Of a stretch of 24,407 bases of DNA, positions 6,630-13,952 are shown piece by piece. The position numbers and the translations under genes were made by a program. Origin of the DNA: JAVKSM01 sp039583705 (lineage in GTDB: Bacteria; Actinomycetota; Actinomycetes; Mycobacteriales; Pseudonocardiaceae). The notes beneath the pieces were generated by a model. That model did no database searches. It saw only the letters and a program-made list of their open reading frames with translations, and had not been told where the DNA came from. The stretch spans positions 1-24,407 of the forward strand of contig JAVKSM010000040.1 in NCBI GenBank assembly GCA_039583705.1, written 5' to 3'. How positions within the stretch are numbered: position 1 is the first letter of the stretch; the number at the start of each line of letters is the position of its first letter.

Positions 6630-7325
6630 ATGGCCGCATCGGGACCGCCACCGGGCGGATCCTGGCTGAAGGCTGCGGGCATCGTGCTGCTCGTCGTGGC
6701 GGCCGCGGCCACTGTGATCGGATTGCTCAGCCTCGTCGGCCCGGGCGCCGGGCCGGTGGCGACCGGGCCGATCACGGCCACGACGCGGTCGGCGCGACCG
6801 GTCCCGCCGACCGCTCCGACCGCACCGCGGGCGCCCGCTCCGTCACCGATCGGGCCGTCCCGGCCATCCACTCCGGCGACGCCGGCTCCCGGCTCGTCGG
6901 TGGCACCAGCTTCCGGGGTCCCCGGTGGGCACGCCGCGCCGACCCCACCGCCGCCGCCACCGGTCGCGCCGCCGCCAGCCCCACCGGCCGCGCCGCCGGG
7001 TGCACAGAGCGGTGTCGGCGAGCTGCAGCGTTCGGTGACGGTACGCGTCTACAACAACAGCACCATCCGTGGGCTGGCGGCCAGTGGAGCGGAACAGTTG
7101 CGGGAGCGCGGCTGGACGGTCACCGAGGTCGGCAACTACCCCTTCGGCCGGATCCCGACGACCACCGTCTACTACCGACCGGGTACCACGGAGCAGGCGG
7201 CGGCGCAGGAGATGGGGTCGGAGTTCGGGATGCGGGTGCTGCCGCGCTTCCCAGGCATCGAGAACGCCTCGCCCGGGCTGATCGTCATCCTCACCGACGA
7301 CTTCCGGGGTGGGCAGGTCAAGTAG
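6630..7325 (+). CDS. LytR_C-domain membrane protein (VirR/Rv0431-like)
   Basis: A 231-residue protein. Residues about 13-37 (WLKAAGIVLLVVAAAATVIG onward) are a single membrane anchor, so the rest should be outside the cell. Residues about 38-127 are a long Pro/Ala/Thr linker ending in poly-Pro runs, suited to spanning the wall. Residues about 133-228 are a LytR_C domain (VTVRVYNNSTIRGLAASGAE, RGWTVTEVGNYPFGRIPTTT, VYYRPGTTEQAAAQEM). The M. tuberculosis counterpart in the same gene neighbourhood, VirR (Rv0431), affects envelope integrity and vesicle release; a similar envelope role here is inference. ATG 6630-6632 is preceded by GGGGAG. Confidence 0.88.
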   Translation: MAASGPPPGGSWLKAAGIVLLVVAAAATVIGLLSLVGPGAGPVATGPITATTRSARPVPPTAPTAPRAPAPSPIGPSRPSTPATPAPGSSVAPASGVPGGHAAPTPPPPPPVAPPPAPPAAPPGAQSGVGELQRSVTVRVYNNSTIRGLAASGAEQLRERGWTVTEVGNYPFGRIPTTTVYYRPGTTEQAAAQEMGSEFGMRVLPRFPGIENASPGLIVILTDDFRGGQVK

Positions 7326-7403
7326 TTTCGGCCGGGCAGGGTAAAGCTCGACTCGACCAGGCCGCGGCGAGGAGCGAGATACCAGACGACGGCGAGTGGG
7401 GGG

Positions 7404-7891
7404 GTGTCGCCACGAGAGTTCGACGTGGCCACGCCGAACGTGGCGCGGATGTATGACTACTACCTCGGTGGGAAGGACAACTTTCCCGCCGACCGACAGG
7501 CCGCGGAGCGGGTTCTGGCCATCGTCCCGCAGGCACCCGTCCTGGCGCGGCAGAACCGGGCGTTTCTGGGCCGCGCGGTCGGTTTCCTGGCCGAGGCGGG
7601 GATCCGGCAGTTCCTGGACATCGGCACCGGGCTGCCGACCCAGGACAACGTGCACCAGGTGGCGCAGCGCACCATCCCGGACGCCCGGGTGGTCTACGTC
7701 GACAACGACCCGCCGGCAGCTACCTCGTTCTCTCCCACGGCGCCAAGGAAGGGCCCGTCGAGCCGGTTTTGGCGGAGTACCGGAAGGCTGGACTGACGGG
7801 GACGACGTCACGCACCCGGGCGGCGGTCCCGGGTTTCTTCGACGGCCTCGACCTGGTCGAGCCCGGTCTGGTTGCCTTACCCGACTGGGCC
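7404..7891 (+). pseudogene. DUF574-type SAM-dependent methyltransferase, internally deleted and frameshifted
   Basis: The N-terminal half from GTG 7404-7406 reads FDVATPNVARMYDYYLGGKD, NFPADRQAAERVLAIVPQ, RQNRAFLGRAVGFLAEAG and RQFLDIGTGLPTQDNVHQVA, with the SAM-binding GTGLPT and VVYVDNDP motifs. Right after VYVDNDP (base 7711) the matching continuation is in another frame from 7712: AGSYLVLSHGAKEGPVEPVL, AEYRKAGLTGTTSRT, FFDGLDLVEPGLVALPDW. The roughly 100 residues that normally lie between these blocks are missing, and the joint shifts frame. Normal length is about 270 residues; the N-terminal frame stops at 7796. It is a clear deletion pseudogene. From 7892 to 8069 I see nothing further. 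Confidence 0.86.
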
Positions 7892-8069
7892 CCACCCTGC
7901 GGTCTGCGACCCCACCTGGTTCACCGCGCGGTACCAGTCTCCCGACCTGGGCACTGTGCGGGATGGGTCGCAAGCCCTGACCTGTGTGATCACCGACGCC
8001 ACCACCGACCCAGCCGAGCATACCGGGCCAGGCTCACTCCCCCAGCCGTGCTGCGCCCCGACGGGGGGC

Positions 8070-9122
8070 TCAGCGTCCGCGTGCGCGGCGTAGGCCGATC
8101 CGGCGGCTGCCGCGGGGGAGCGCCACGGCCGGCGCCACCCCGTTGGGAGCTCCATCGGCCTCATGGGATGTCCCATCGGCCCGGAGGGGCACCTCGTCGG
8201 CTCTGTCGGGTGCCCCGTCGGCGCGCCCCCAGCCGCGGCCGAGGGCGGCGGCACCGGCCCGGGCGGCGGCTCCTGCCACCCGACGGCCAACCTGACGACC
8301 CACCTGCCCCCCGAGCGGGCGGCGCAGGCCGAGCCGGCGCGCCGACCCGGCGCGCCGCAACGCCCGCCGCTGCCGTGGCGGCACGCCCCATGCCTCAGGG
8401 TGCCCGGCCAGCCAGCGGTAGCGGTACACCGAGTACGGCAGGTGCGCGAGGTAGCCGACGGCCGCCGCGGCCAGCAGCCCGAACGGGAAGGTGACGACCG
8501 CCGCCCCGGCCAGCCCGACGAGCACGAGCAGCGGTGCGACCAGCCGCGGCGGCACCCGCACGGTCTTCAGCGAGAGCGTGGGCACCCTACTGATCATCAG
8601 AATCCCGACGGCCACGGTCCACCCGGCGACCAGCGGGCGGCTCGACCACCAGCCCGGCCCGGCCTGCTCCGCGAGCACCAGCGGAAGCAGCGTGAGCAGT
8701 GCCCCCGCGGGGGAGGGCACCCCGACGAAGAACTCCTGGGCGAACGGTGGTGCCTCGGCGTCGTCGAGCAGCGTGTTGAACCGGGCCAGCCGCAGTGTCA
8801 CGCACACGACGAACACCAGCGTGACCACCCACCCGGTGCGGTAGCCGTCGAGGCGCCAGAGGAAGACCACCAGCGCCGGGGCCACGCCGAACGAGACGCA
8901 GTCCGAGAGCGAGTCCAGCTCGGCGCCGATCCGGCTGGTGGCGTCCAGCAGTCGGGCGATCCGACCGTCCACCGCGTCGAACACGGCGGCCGCGGTGATC
9001 GCCGCGATGGCTGCCGGCCACTGCGCCTTGAGCGCGAACTGCACTGCGGACAGTCCCGAGCACAGGGCCAGCACCGTGATCGCGTTGGGTAGCAGCCGCA
9101 CCCCGGGTCGCGGGACGGGCAC
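8070..9122 (-). CDS. pssA: CDP-diacylglycerol-serine O-phosphatidyltransferase with long C-terminal tail
   Basis: A 350-residue membrane enzyme making phosphatidylserine from CDP-diacylglycerol and serine. The CDP-alcohol phosphotransferase motif is perfect at residues 49-74: DAVDGRIAR, then G66, D70 and D74, with Asp49, Asp52, Asp70 and Asp74 as metal/catalytic ligands. Several hydrophobic helices follow up to about residue 240. The last 100 residues or so are an Arg/Ala/Gly-rich, cytosolic-type extension with repeats such as GRADGAPDRADE and RADGTSHEADGA; the usual family length is about 230-290. The start GTG 9120-9122 lies three bases after the psd stop, so the two genes are coupled. Psd then decarboxylates the product. 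Confidence 0.94.
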   Translation of the reverse strand: MPVPRPGVRLLPNAITVLALCSGLSAVQFALKAQWPAAIAAITAAAVFDAVDGRIARLLDATSRIGAELDSLSDCVSFGVAPALVVFLWRLDGYRTGWVVTLVFVVCVTLRLARFNTLLDDAEAPPFAQEFFVGVPSPAGALLTLLPLVLAEQAGPGWWSSRPLVAGWTVAVGILMISRVPTLSLKTVRVPPRLVAPLLVLVGLAGAAVVTFPFGLLAAAAVGYLAHLPYSVYRYRWLAGHPEAWGVPPRQRRALRRAGSARRLGLRRPLGGQVGRQVGRRVAGAAARAGAAALGRGWGRADGAPDRADEVPLRADGTSHEADGAPNGVAPAVALPRGSRRIGLRRARGR

Positions 9123-9125
9123 CGC

Positions 9126-9866
9126 TCAGGCCCCGTGCCGTCCGGGTCGACCCGCGCCCGGATCGGCTCCCGCGGGCAGCTCGCCGAGGACGGTCTCGCC
9201 GCCCACCGCCCGCTGGCCCGCCGCGACCAGCACGCTGCTGCCGGCTGGCAGGTAGGTGTCGACCCGCGACCCGAACCGGATGAGGCCGTAGGTCTCACCC
9301 GCGGCGACCTCGGCGCCCTCGGTGAGGTCGCAGCGGATCCGGCGGGCCACCTGACCGGCGATCTGGACCACGGCGAGGTCGTGACCGTCGGTGCTGTGCA
9401 GGTGTACCGAGCAGCGCTCGTTGGCGTCGCTGGCCTTGTCCATGTCGGCCGAGACGAACCTGCCGGGCCGGTAGGCGATCCGGGCCACCCGGCCGTCGAC
9501 GGGGATCCGCTGCACGTGCACATCGAAGATCGACAGGAAGAGACTGACCCGTGGCCCCGGCGCGGCACGCAGGCCGAGTTCGGGCGGCGGCGCGGCGTGG
9601 GCCACCGCACTGACGATGCCGTCAGCGGGTGCGACGACGATCCGGGCGCGACGTGGCGTGACCCGCCGTGGCTCCCGGAAGAACGCGGCGGCACCGGCGG
9701 TCGCGAGCAGGCCGGGAAGGCCGGCACGCCCGGTCAGCACGCGCAGCAGCAGCATCCCGACGCCGACGCCGGCGACGATCGGGCGGCCGGCCGGGTGCAC
9801 GGGGGGGAGGGTCGCTCTGGTGAGGGCCACGGCGTGGGCCAGCGGAGAGGTCGAGCGCTCGACCAT
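9126..9866 (-). CDS. psd: Phosphatidylserine decarboxylase proenzyme (archaeal-type, short)
   Basis: A 246-residue proenzyme that cleaves itself into two chains and forms a pyruvoyl cofactor, then turns phosphatidylserine into phosphatidylethanolamine. Residues about 28-62 hold the hydrophobic membrane hairpin. Key blocks are IVVAPADGIVSAV (Asp82), VSLFLSIFDVHVQRIPVDGR (His117) and YGLIRFGSRVDTYLP, with the cleavage site Gly199-Ser200. The size and RFGSR site fit the short PSD-A group of actinobacteria. The start ATG 9864-9866 follows AAGGA at five bases. It is first in a two-gene unit with pssA, and moeA lies upstream on the same strand with a 298-bp gap. Confidence 0.95.
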   Translation of the reverse strand: MVERSTSPLAHAVALTRATLPPVHPAGRPIVAGVGVGMLLLRVLTGRAGLPGLLATAGAAAFFREPRRVTPRRARIVVAPADGIVSAVAHAAPPPELGLRAAPGPRVSLFLSIFDVHVQRIPVDGRVARIAYRPGRFVSADMDKASDANERCSVHLHSTDGHDLAVVQIAGQVARRIRCDLTEGAEVAAGETYGLIRFGSRVDTYLPAGSSVLVAAGQRAVGGETVLGELPAGADPGAGRPGRHGA

Positions 9867-9952
9867 CGGATCCTTCGAGGTCAGGACGGACAGGGCGGCC
9901 GCAACGGTACGCGGAGTAGCGGCCCAGGGGCGAAGGGGCTCACGGCGTAAGA

Positions 9953-9990
9953 GGCCGGAGCCGCCGTCCCCCGAGACGACGACTCCGGCC
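9953..9990 (-). terminator. 8-bp inverted repeat in the moeA-psd gap
   Basis: Arms GGCCGGAG (9953-9960) and CTCCGGCC (9983-9990) with a 22-nt loop. It lies in the 298-bp interval between the moeA stop and the psd start (9867-10164), which holds no gene I can support. It may end moeA transcription, but the loop is long and there is no T-run. Confidence 0.3.
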
Positions 9991-10164
9991 GTGGAACCGC
10001 TCGTCCGCTCCCCAGCGACAAGCGGCGGGCTGCCGGTGCCGACCCCGTCCGGGCGGGCGTCCTGACCGGGGTGGCGGCACGATGCGCGTCACAACCCATC
10101 CTGCCAGGACCCGGCCGGTGGCGCCAGGCGGTCAGGGTCTTTCCCGGGTGTGCGCCGCGGGCGC

Positions 10165-11403
10165 TCAGCCCTCCAACAGCCACACCTCGACGGCCTCGCC
10201 GGCCTCGACGTGCGTGGTCTGCTCGGGCACCACGATGAGACAGTCCGAGCGGGCCAGCGCCCCCAGCAGGTGCGAGCCAGGACCGCCCTCCGGCACGACC
10301 GTGCCGTGCACCGCGTCCAGCCGGCCGCGGCGGAACTGCCGCCTGCCGGCGGGGGAGTCCAGCGTCTCCGACAGCGCGACGCTCACCACCGGCCGGGAGG
10401 GGTGCGGGTGCCCCATGGCCGCCCGCAGCGCCGGTCGCAGGAACACCTCGAAGGACACCAGGGCGCTCACCGGGTTGCCTGGCAGGGTCACCACCGCAAC
10501 GCCGTTCACCCGCCCGGCACCCTGCGGCATCCCGGGCTGCATGGCGACCTTGGAGAACACGACGCCGCGGTCGGTGAAAACGTCCTTGACCACCTCGTAG
10601 GCGCCCGCGCTGACCCCGCCGGAGGTGAGCACGAGGTCCACCCCGGCCAGCTCGGCATCCAGTCGCTCGCCGAAGGCGGCGACGTCGTCGGGCACGAACC
10701 GGGCCATCGTCGCCTCGGCGCCGGCTTCGGCCACAGCCGCGGCCAGCATCGTGCCGTTGGACTCGTAGATCTGGCCGTGCCGCAGCGGCTGGCCCGGCTC
10801 GACGAGCTCGGAGCCGGTGGACATCACGAGCACCCGGGGGGGCCGGCGCACCGGCGGCGTCCCGACGCCGACGGCCGCGGCCAACCCGAGCTGGGCCGGC
10901 CCGAGCACCGTGCCGGCGGGAAGCACGACGCTGCCGGCGGCGACGTCCTCGCCGAGGTGGCGCACGTTCGTGCCGGGGGCCACCGAGGCGCCCACCCGCA
11001 CCCGGTCCCGCCCACCATCGGTCTGTTCCACCGGCACGACAGCGTCGGCGCCGGGTGGCATCGGGGCACCGGTCATGATCCGGTGGGCGGTGCCGGGCCG
11101 CAGCGGCGGCGAGTCCAGCCGACCGGCTGGCACGTCCTCGGGCACAGGCAGCTCCACCGGCGCCTGTGAGCGGGCTGACGCCACGTCCACCGAGCGCACC
11201 GCGTAGCCGTCCATCGCGGAGTTGTCGAACGGCGGCAGTGCCACCGCTGCGACGAGGTCGGCGGCGAGCACGAGGCCGCGGGCTGCGGCCAGCGGTCGGT
11301 ACTCGACCGGGGTCGGTCCGAGGAGCCCGGCGACCAGTCGGCGGTGCTCGTCCACGCTGCGGATCGAGGGGGCCTGGCTTGTTTCGACTGCCACGACGGG
11401 CAT
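10165..11403 (-). CDS. moeA: Molybdopterin molybdotransferase MoeA
   Basis: A 412-residue enzyme that inserts molybdate into adenylylated molybdopterin. Blocks in order: SIRSVDEHRRLVAGLLGPTP, VALPPFDNSAMDGYAV (conserved substrate-site Asp/Ser/Asp), RIMTGAPMPPGADAVVPVEQ, RVLVMSTGSELVEPG, GQIYESNGTMLAAAV, LVLTSGGVSAGAYEVVKD (about residue 260), MQPGMPQG and VVTLPGNPVSALVSFEVFLR (about 306-325). The C-terminal domain IV is complete. The start is ATG 11401-11403 or, with better Shine-Dalgarno spacing, the in-frame GTG at 11392-11394; the frame stays open to 11595 but that region overlaps the divergent cold-shock gene. The position beside psd and groEL matches moeA2 (Rv0438c). Confidence 0.95.
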   Translation of the reverse strand: MPVVAVETSQAPSIRSVDEHRRLVAGLLGPTPVEYRPLAAARGLVLAADLVAAVALPPFDNSAMDGYAVRSVDVASARSQAPVELPVPEDVPAGRLDSPPLRPGTAHRIMTGAPMPPGADAVVPVEQTDGGRDRVRVGASVAPGTNVRHLGEDVAAGSVVLPAGTVLGPAQLGLAAAVGVGTPPVRRPPRVLVMSTGSELVEPGQPLRHGQIYESNGTMLAAAVAEAGAEATMARFVPDDVAAFGERLDAELAGVDLVLTSGGVSAGAYEVVKDVFTDRGVVFSKVAMQPGMPQGAGRVNGVAVVTLPGNPVSALVSFEVFLRPALRAAMGHPHPSRPVVSVALSETLDSPAGRRQFRRGRLDAVHGTVVPEGGPGSHLLGALARSDCLIVVPEQTTHVEAGEAVEVWLLEG

Positions 11404-11433
11404 CCTGCCGGGCGCCGCCAGCGAGAGCCAGTC

Positions 11434-11471
11434 ACACCGGGTGATCCCCCAGAGCGGGGTCGCCCCGGTGT
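11434..11471 (+). promoter_or_regulatory. Stem-loop in the moeA-csp divergent region
   Basis: Outer arms ACACCGGG (11434-11441) and CCCGGTGT (11464-11471) enclose inner arms GATCCC (11443-11448) and GGGGTC (11456-11461, one G-T pair), giving a long interrupted stem. It lies about 37 bp before the cold-shock start and could be a structured 5' UTR of that mRNA or a shared operator. TAACGT at 11471-11476 is a possible -10 without a clear -35. Confidence 0.4.
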
Positions 11472-11508
11472 AACGTTGCTGGAGCAGTTCGAACAACAGG
11501 AGGATGCC

Positions 11509-11712
11509 GTGGCTCTTGGCACGGTCAAGTGGTTCAACTCGGAGAAGGGCTACGGCTTCATCGCCACCGATGGCGGGCCCGATGTCTTCGTGCACTACAG
11601 CGCTATTCAGATGGACGGCTTCCGGACCCTCGAAGAGGGTGACCGGGTGGAGTTCGAGACGACGGCCGGCAGAGACGGCCGAAGCCAGGCGGAGTCGGTC
11701 CGCCGAGTCTGA
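11509..11712 (+). CDS. Cold-shock-domain protein (CspA family)
   Basis: A 67-residue single cold-shock domain protein that binds single-stranded nucleic acid and acts as an RNA chaperone. RNP-1 is KGYGFI and RNP-2 is VFVHY, in the standard context GTVKWFNSEKGYGFIATDGG and LEEGDRVEFETTAGRDGRS. The start is GTG 11509-11511, six bases after AGGAGG; ORF continuation upstream overlaps moeA and is not expected. It is divergent from moeA and upstream of groEL, but the CIRCE-bearing groEL promoter lies between, so co-transcription is not required. Complete and normal in size. Confidence 0.95.
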   Translation: MALGTVKWFNSEKGYGFIATDGGPDVFVHYSAIQMDGFRTLEEGDRVEFETTAGRDGRSQAESVRRV

Positions 11713-11859
11713 GCTTCCTTCCCACCACCATCACCATCACCACTGCCACCACCAGCGGCGGGCGGCCGTGGCGGTCCTGCCACGCCGGCAGCATGGTGGC
11801 GGTGCGCCCGCCCGTTCGGCATGGTCGCGCCCCGGCCGGCGGTCCCGGAGGTGGGGCAC

Positions 11860-11889
11860 CTTGCACTCGGGGTCGTTGAGTGCTAGAAC
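11860..11889 (+). promoter_or_regulatory. groEL promoter overlapped by CIRCE operator 1
   Basis: TTGCACTC (11861-11868), nine bases, then GAGTGCTAG (11878-11886): the HrcA-binding CIRCE element, with both GCACTC/GAGTGC cores exact. The same bases form a promoter: TTGCAC (11861-11866), a 17-bp spacer and TAGAAC (11884-11889). HrcA bound here would cover both promoter boxes. Confidence 0.9.
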
Positions 11890-11894
11890 CAGAG

Positions 11895-11921
11895 TTGGCA
11901 CTCGGGACCGCCGAGTGCCAG
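11895..11921 (+). promoter_or_regulatory. CIRCE operator 2
   Basis: TTGGCACTC (11895-11903), nine bases, GAGTGCCAG (11913-11921). Core GCACTC-N9-GAGTGC is exact. It lies over the predicted transcription start, centred 35 bp after operator 1, so it would reinforce HrcA repression of groEL. The leader from here to the start codon is about 100 nt. Confidence 0.88.
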
Positions 11922-12018
11922 GTCGGGACGGTGAGGCCGGCACACGCACCGGTCGTCCGTCGCGGGCACCGAGCCTGGCCGAGCACATGTGTCATCCCTA
12001 TCGGAGGACAACACCGTA

Positions 12019-13644
12019 ATGGCCAAGATGATCGCGTTCGCCGAGGAGGCGCGCCGCGGGCTCGAGCGCGGCATGAACATCCTCGCCGACGCCGTCAAGG
12101 TGACGCTCGGCCCCCGGGGCCGCAACGTCGTGCTCGAGAAGAAGTGGGGCGCGCCGACCATCACCAACGACGGCGTCTCGATCGCCAAGGAGATCGAGCT
12201 CGAGGACCCCTGGGAGAAGATCGGGGCCGAGCTCGTCAAGGAAGTCGCCAAGAAGACCGACGACGTCGCCGGCGACGGCACCACCACCGCCACCGTCCTC
12301 GCGCAGGCGCTGGTCCGCGAGGGCCTGCGCAACGTCGCGGCCGGTGCCAACCCGATGGCCCTGAAGCGGGGCATCGAGAAGGCCGTCGACGCCGTGTCCG
12401 AGGCCCTGCTCAAGTCGGCCAAGGAGGTCGAGACCAAGGAGCAGATCGCGGCCACCGCGTCGATCTCAGCCGCCGACAGCCAGATCGGCGACCTGATCGC
12501 GGAGGCGATGGACAAGGTCGGCAAGGAAGGCGTCATCACCGTCGAGGAGAGCCAGACCTTCGGCCTGGAGCTGGAGCTCACCGAGGGCATGCGCTTCGAC
12601 AAGGGCTACATCTCGCCGTACTTCGTCACCGACCCGGAGCGGATGGAGGCCGAGCTCGAGGATCCCTACATCCTCCTGTTCAGTGCCAAGATCTCCGCGG
12701 TCAAGGATCTGCTCCCGCTGTTGGAGAAGGTCATGCAGGGCGGCAAGCCGCTGGCGATCATCGCCGAGGACGTCGAGGGCGAGGCCCTGGCCACCCTGGT
12801 CGTCAACAAGATCCGCGGCACCTTCAAGTCCGTGGCCGTCAAGGCGCCGGGCTTCGGTGACCGCCGCAAGGCGATGCTGGCCGACATGGCCATCCTCACC
12901 GGCGGCGAGGTGATCAGCGAGGAGGTCGGTCTCAAGCTGGAGAACGCCGACCTGTCGTTGCTGGGCCGGGCACGTAAGGTCGTGGTCACCAAGGACGAGA
13001 CGACGATCGTCGACGGTGCCGGTGACGCCGACCAGATCGCCGGCCGGGTGAGCCAGATCCGGGCCGAGATCGACAAGAGCGACTCCGACTACGACCGCGA
13101 GAAGCTGCAGGAGCGGTTGGCCAAGCTGGCCGGTGGCGTGGCTGTGATCAAGGCCGGGGCGGCGACCGAGGTCGAGCTCAAGGAGCGCAAGCACCGCATC
13201 GAGGATGCCGTGCGCAACGCCAAGGCGGCCGTCGAGGAGGGAATCGTCGCCGGCGGTGGCGTGGCCCTCATCCAGGCGGGCGCCGGGGTGTTCGACGGCC
13301 TTGGCCTGGAGAGCGACGAGGCGACCGGCGCCAATATCGTCAAGGTGGCGCTGGAGGCTCCGCTCAAGCAGATCGCCATCAACGCCGGCCACGAGGGCGG
13401 CGTCGTCGCGGAGAAGGTCCGCCACCTCGGACCTGGCGAGGGCCTGGACGCCGCGACCGGCGAGTACAAGGATCTGATCACGGCCGGCATCATCGACCCG
13501 GCCAAGGTCACGCGGTCCGCACTGCAGAACGCAGCGTCGATCGCGGGGCTGTTCCTCACCACGGAGGCCGTGGTGGCGGACAAGCCCGAGAAGGACAAGG
13601 CCGCATCCGCCGGCATGCCGGGCGGCGGCGACATGGACTTCTGA
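12019..13644 (+). CDS. groEL: 60-kDa chaperonin GroEL (GroEL2-type)
   Basis: A 541-residue chaperonin subunit forming the ATP-driven folding ring. The ATP-site block AGDGTTTATVLAQALV is at about residues 84-99; VTLGPRGRNVVLEKKWGAPT, ISPYFVTDPERMEAELEDPY and IVAGGGVALIQAG are family landmarks. The C-terminus is GMPGGGDMDF, close to the Gly-Met tail of classical GroEL and unlike the His-rich tail of actinobacterial GroEL1. ATG 12019-12021 follows GGAGG at about 11 bases. No groES is adjacent, as expected for the second, stand-alone copy in actinobacteria (Rv0440-like). Heat-shock control by HrcA through two CIRCE sites; a terminator follows. Confidence 0.98.
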   Translation: MAKMIAFAEEARRGLERGMNILADAVKVTLGPRGRNVVLEKKWGAPTITNDGVSIAKEIELEDPWEKIGAELVKEVAKKTDDVAGDGTTTATVLAQALVREGLRNVAAGANPMALKRGIEKAVDAVSEALLKSAKEVETKEQIAATASISAADSQIGDLIAEAMDKVGKEGVITVEESQTFGLELELTEGMRFDKGYISPYFVTDPERMEAELEDPYILLFSAKISAVKDLLPLLEKVMQGGKPLAIIAEDVEGEALATLVVNKIRGTFKSVAVKAPGFGDRRKAMLADMAILTGGEVISEEVGLKLENADLSLLGRARKVVVTKDETTIVDGAGDADQIAGRVSQIRAEIDKSDSDYDREKLQERLAKLAGGVAVIKAGAATEVELKERKHRIEDAVRNAKAAVEEGIVAGGGVALIQAGAGVFDGLGLESDEATGANIVKVALEAPLKQIAINAGHEGGVVAEKVRHLGPGEGLDAATGEYKDLITAGIIDPAKVTRSALQNAASIAGLFLTTEAVVADKPEKDKAASAGMPGGGDMDF

Positions 13645-13711
13645 GCCCTCGACAGGGCCGGGTCCGCCACGCGGCTTGAGCCCCCGACATGGCTGAGTCC
13701 ACGACACGGCG

Positions 13712-13747
13712 GTGAGGGCCGGATCCCACCCGGGGTCCGGCCCTCAC
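13712..13747 (+). terminator. groEL terminator hairpin
   Basis: Arms GTGAGGGCCGGA (13712-13723) and TCCGGCCCTCAC (13736-13747) are exact complements, 12 bp, with a 12-nt loop, 68 bp after the groEL stop. No T-run follows, as is common in high-GC actinobacteria. Confidence 0.78.
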
Positions 13748-13807
13748 CCTGTCGGGGTATGCGGCGGGTTCGGGCCATCGGCGGGGCGGCTCGGGGATGC
13801 TGGTGCC

Positions 13808-13939
13808 ATGAGCCCACTCAACCTCGTCCTCAACGTCATCTGGCTGGTGTTCGCCGGTTTCTGGCTGGCCGTCGGCTATGCGGTGGCCGGGATCGTGTGC
13901 TGGGGGCCGTTCACGTGGGCTGGACCGGCAGTCAGATGA
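13808..13939 (+). pseudogene. YccF-like inner-membrane protein remnant
   Basis: A 43-residue frame from ATG 13808-13810 reads LNLVLNVIWLVFAGFWLAVG then YAVAGIVC, which matches the first helix region of YccF-domain proteins. The family then continues with further conserved segments and a second domain copy (about 120 residues in total), but here the match ends at WGPFTWAGPAVR and a stop. It ends 13 bp before the convergent XPB gene. It is likely a leftover of a larger gene; a genuine one-helix small protein cannot be excluded. The ribosome site is weak. Confidence 0.5.
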
Positions 13940-13952
13940 CTGCCTGACCCCC

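Noticed and set aside
11722..11752. Run of CAC/CAT triplets after the cold-shock gene that would read as a His stretch
   Set aside because: It is in a different frame from the cold-shock protein, after its stop codon. No ribosome site or start precedes it, so it is a simple CA-rich repeat.
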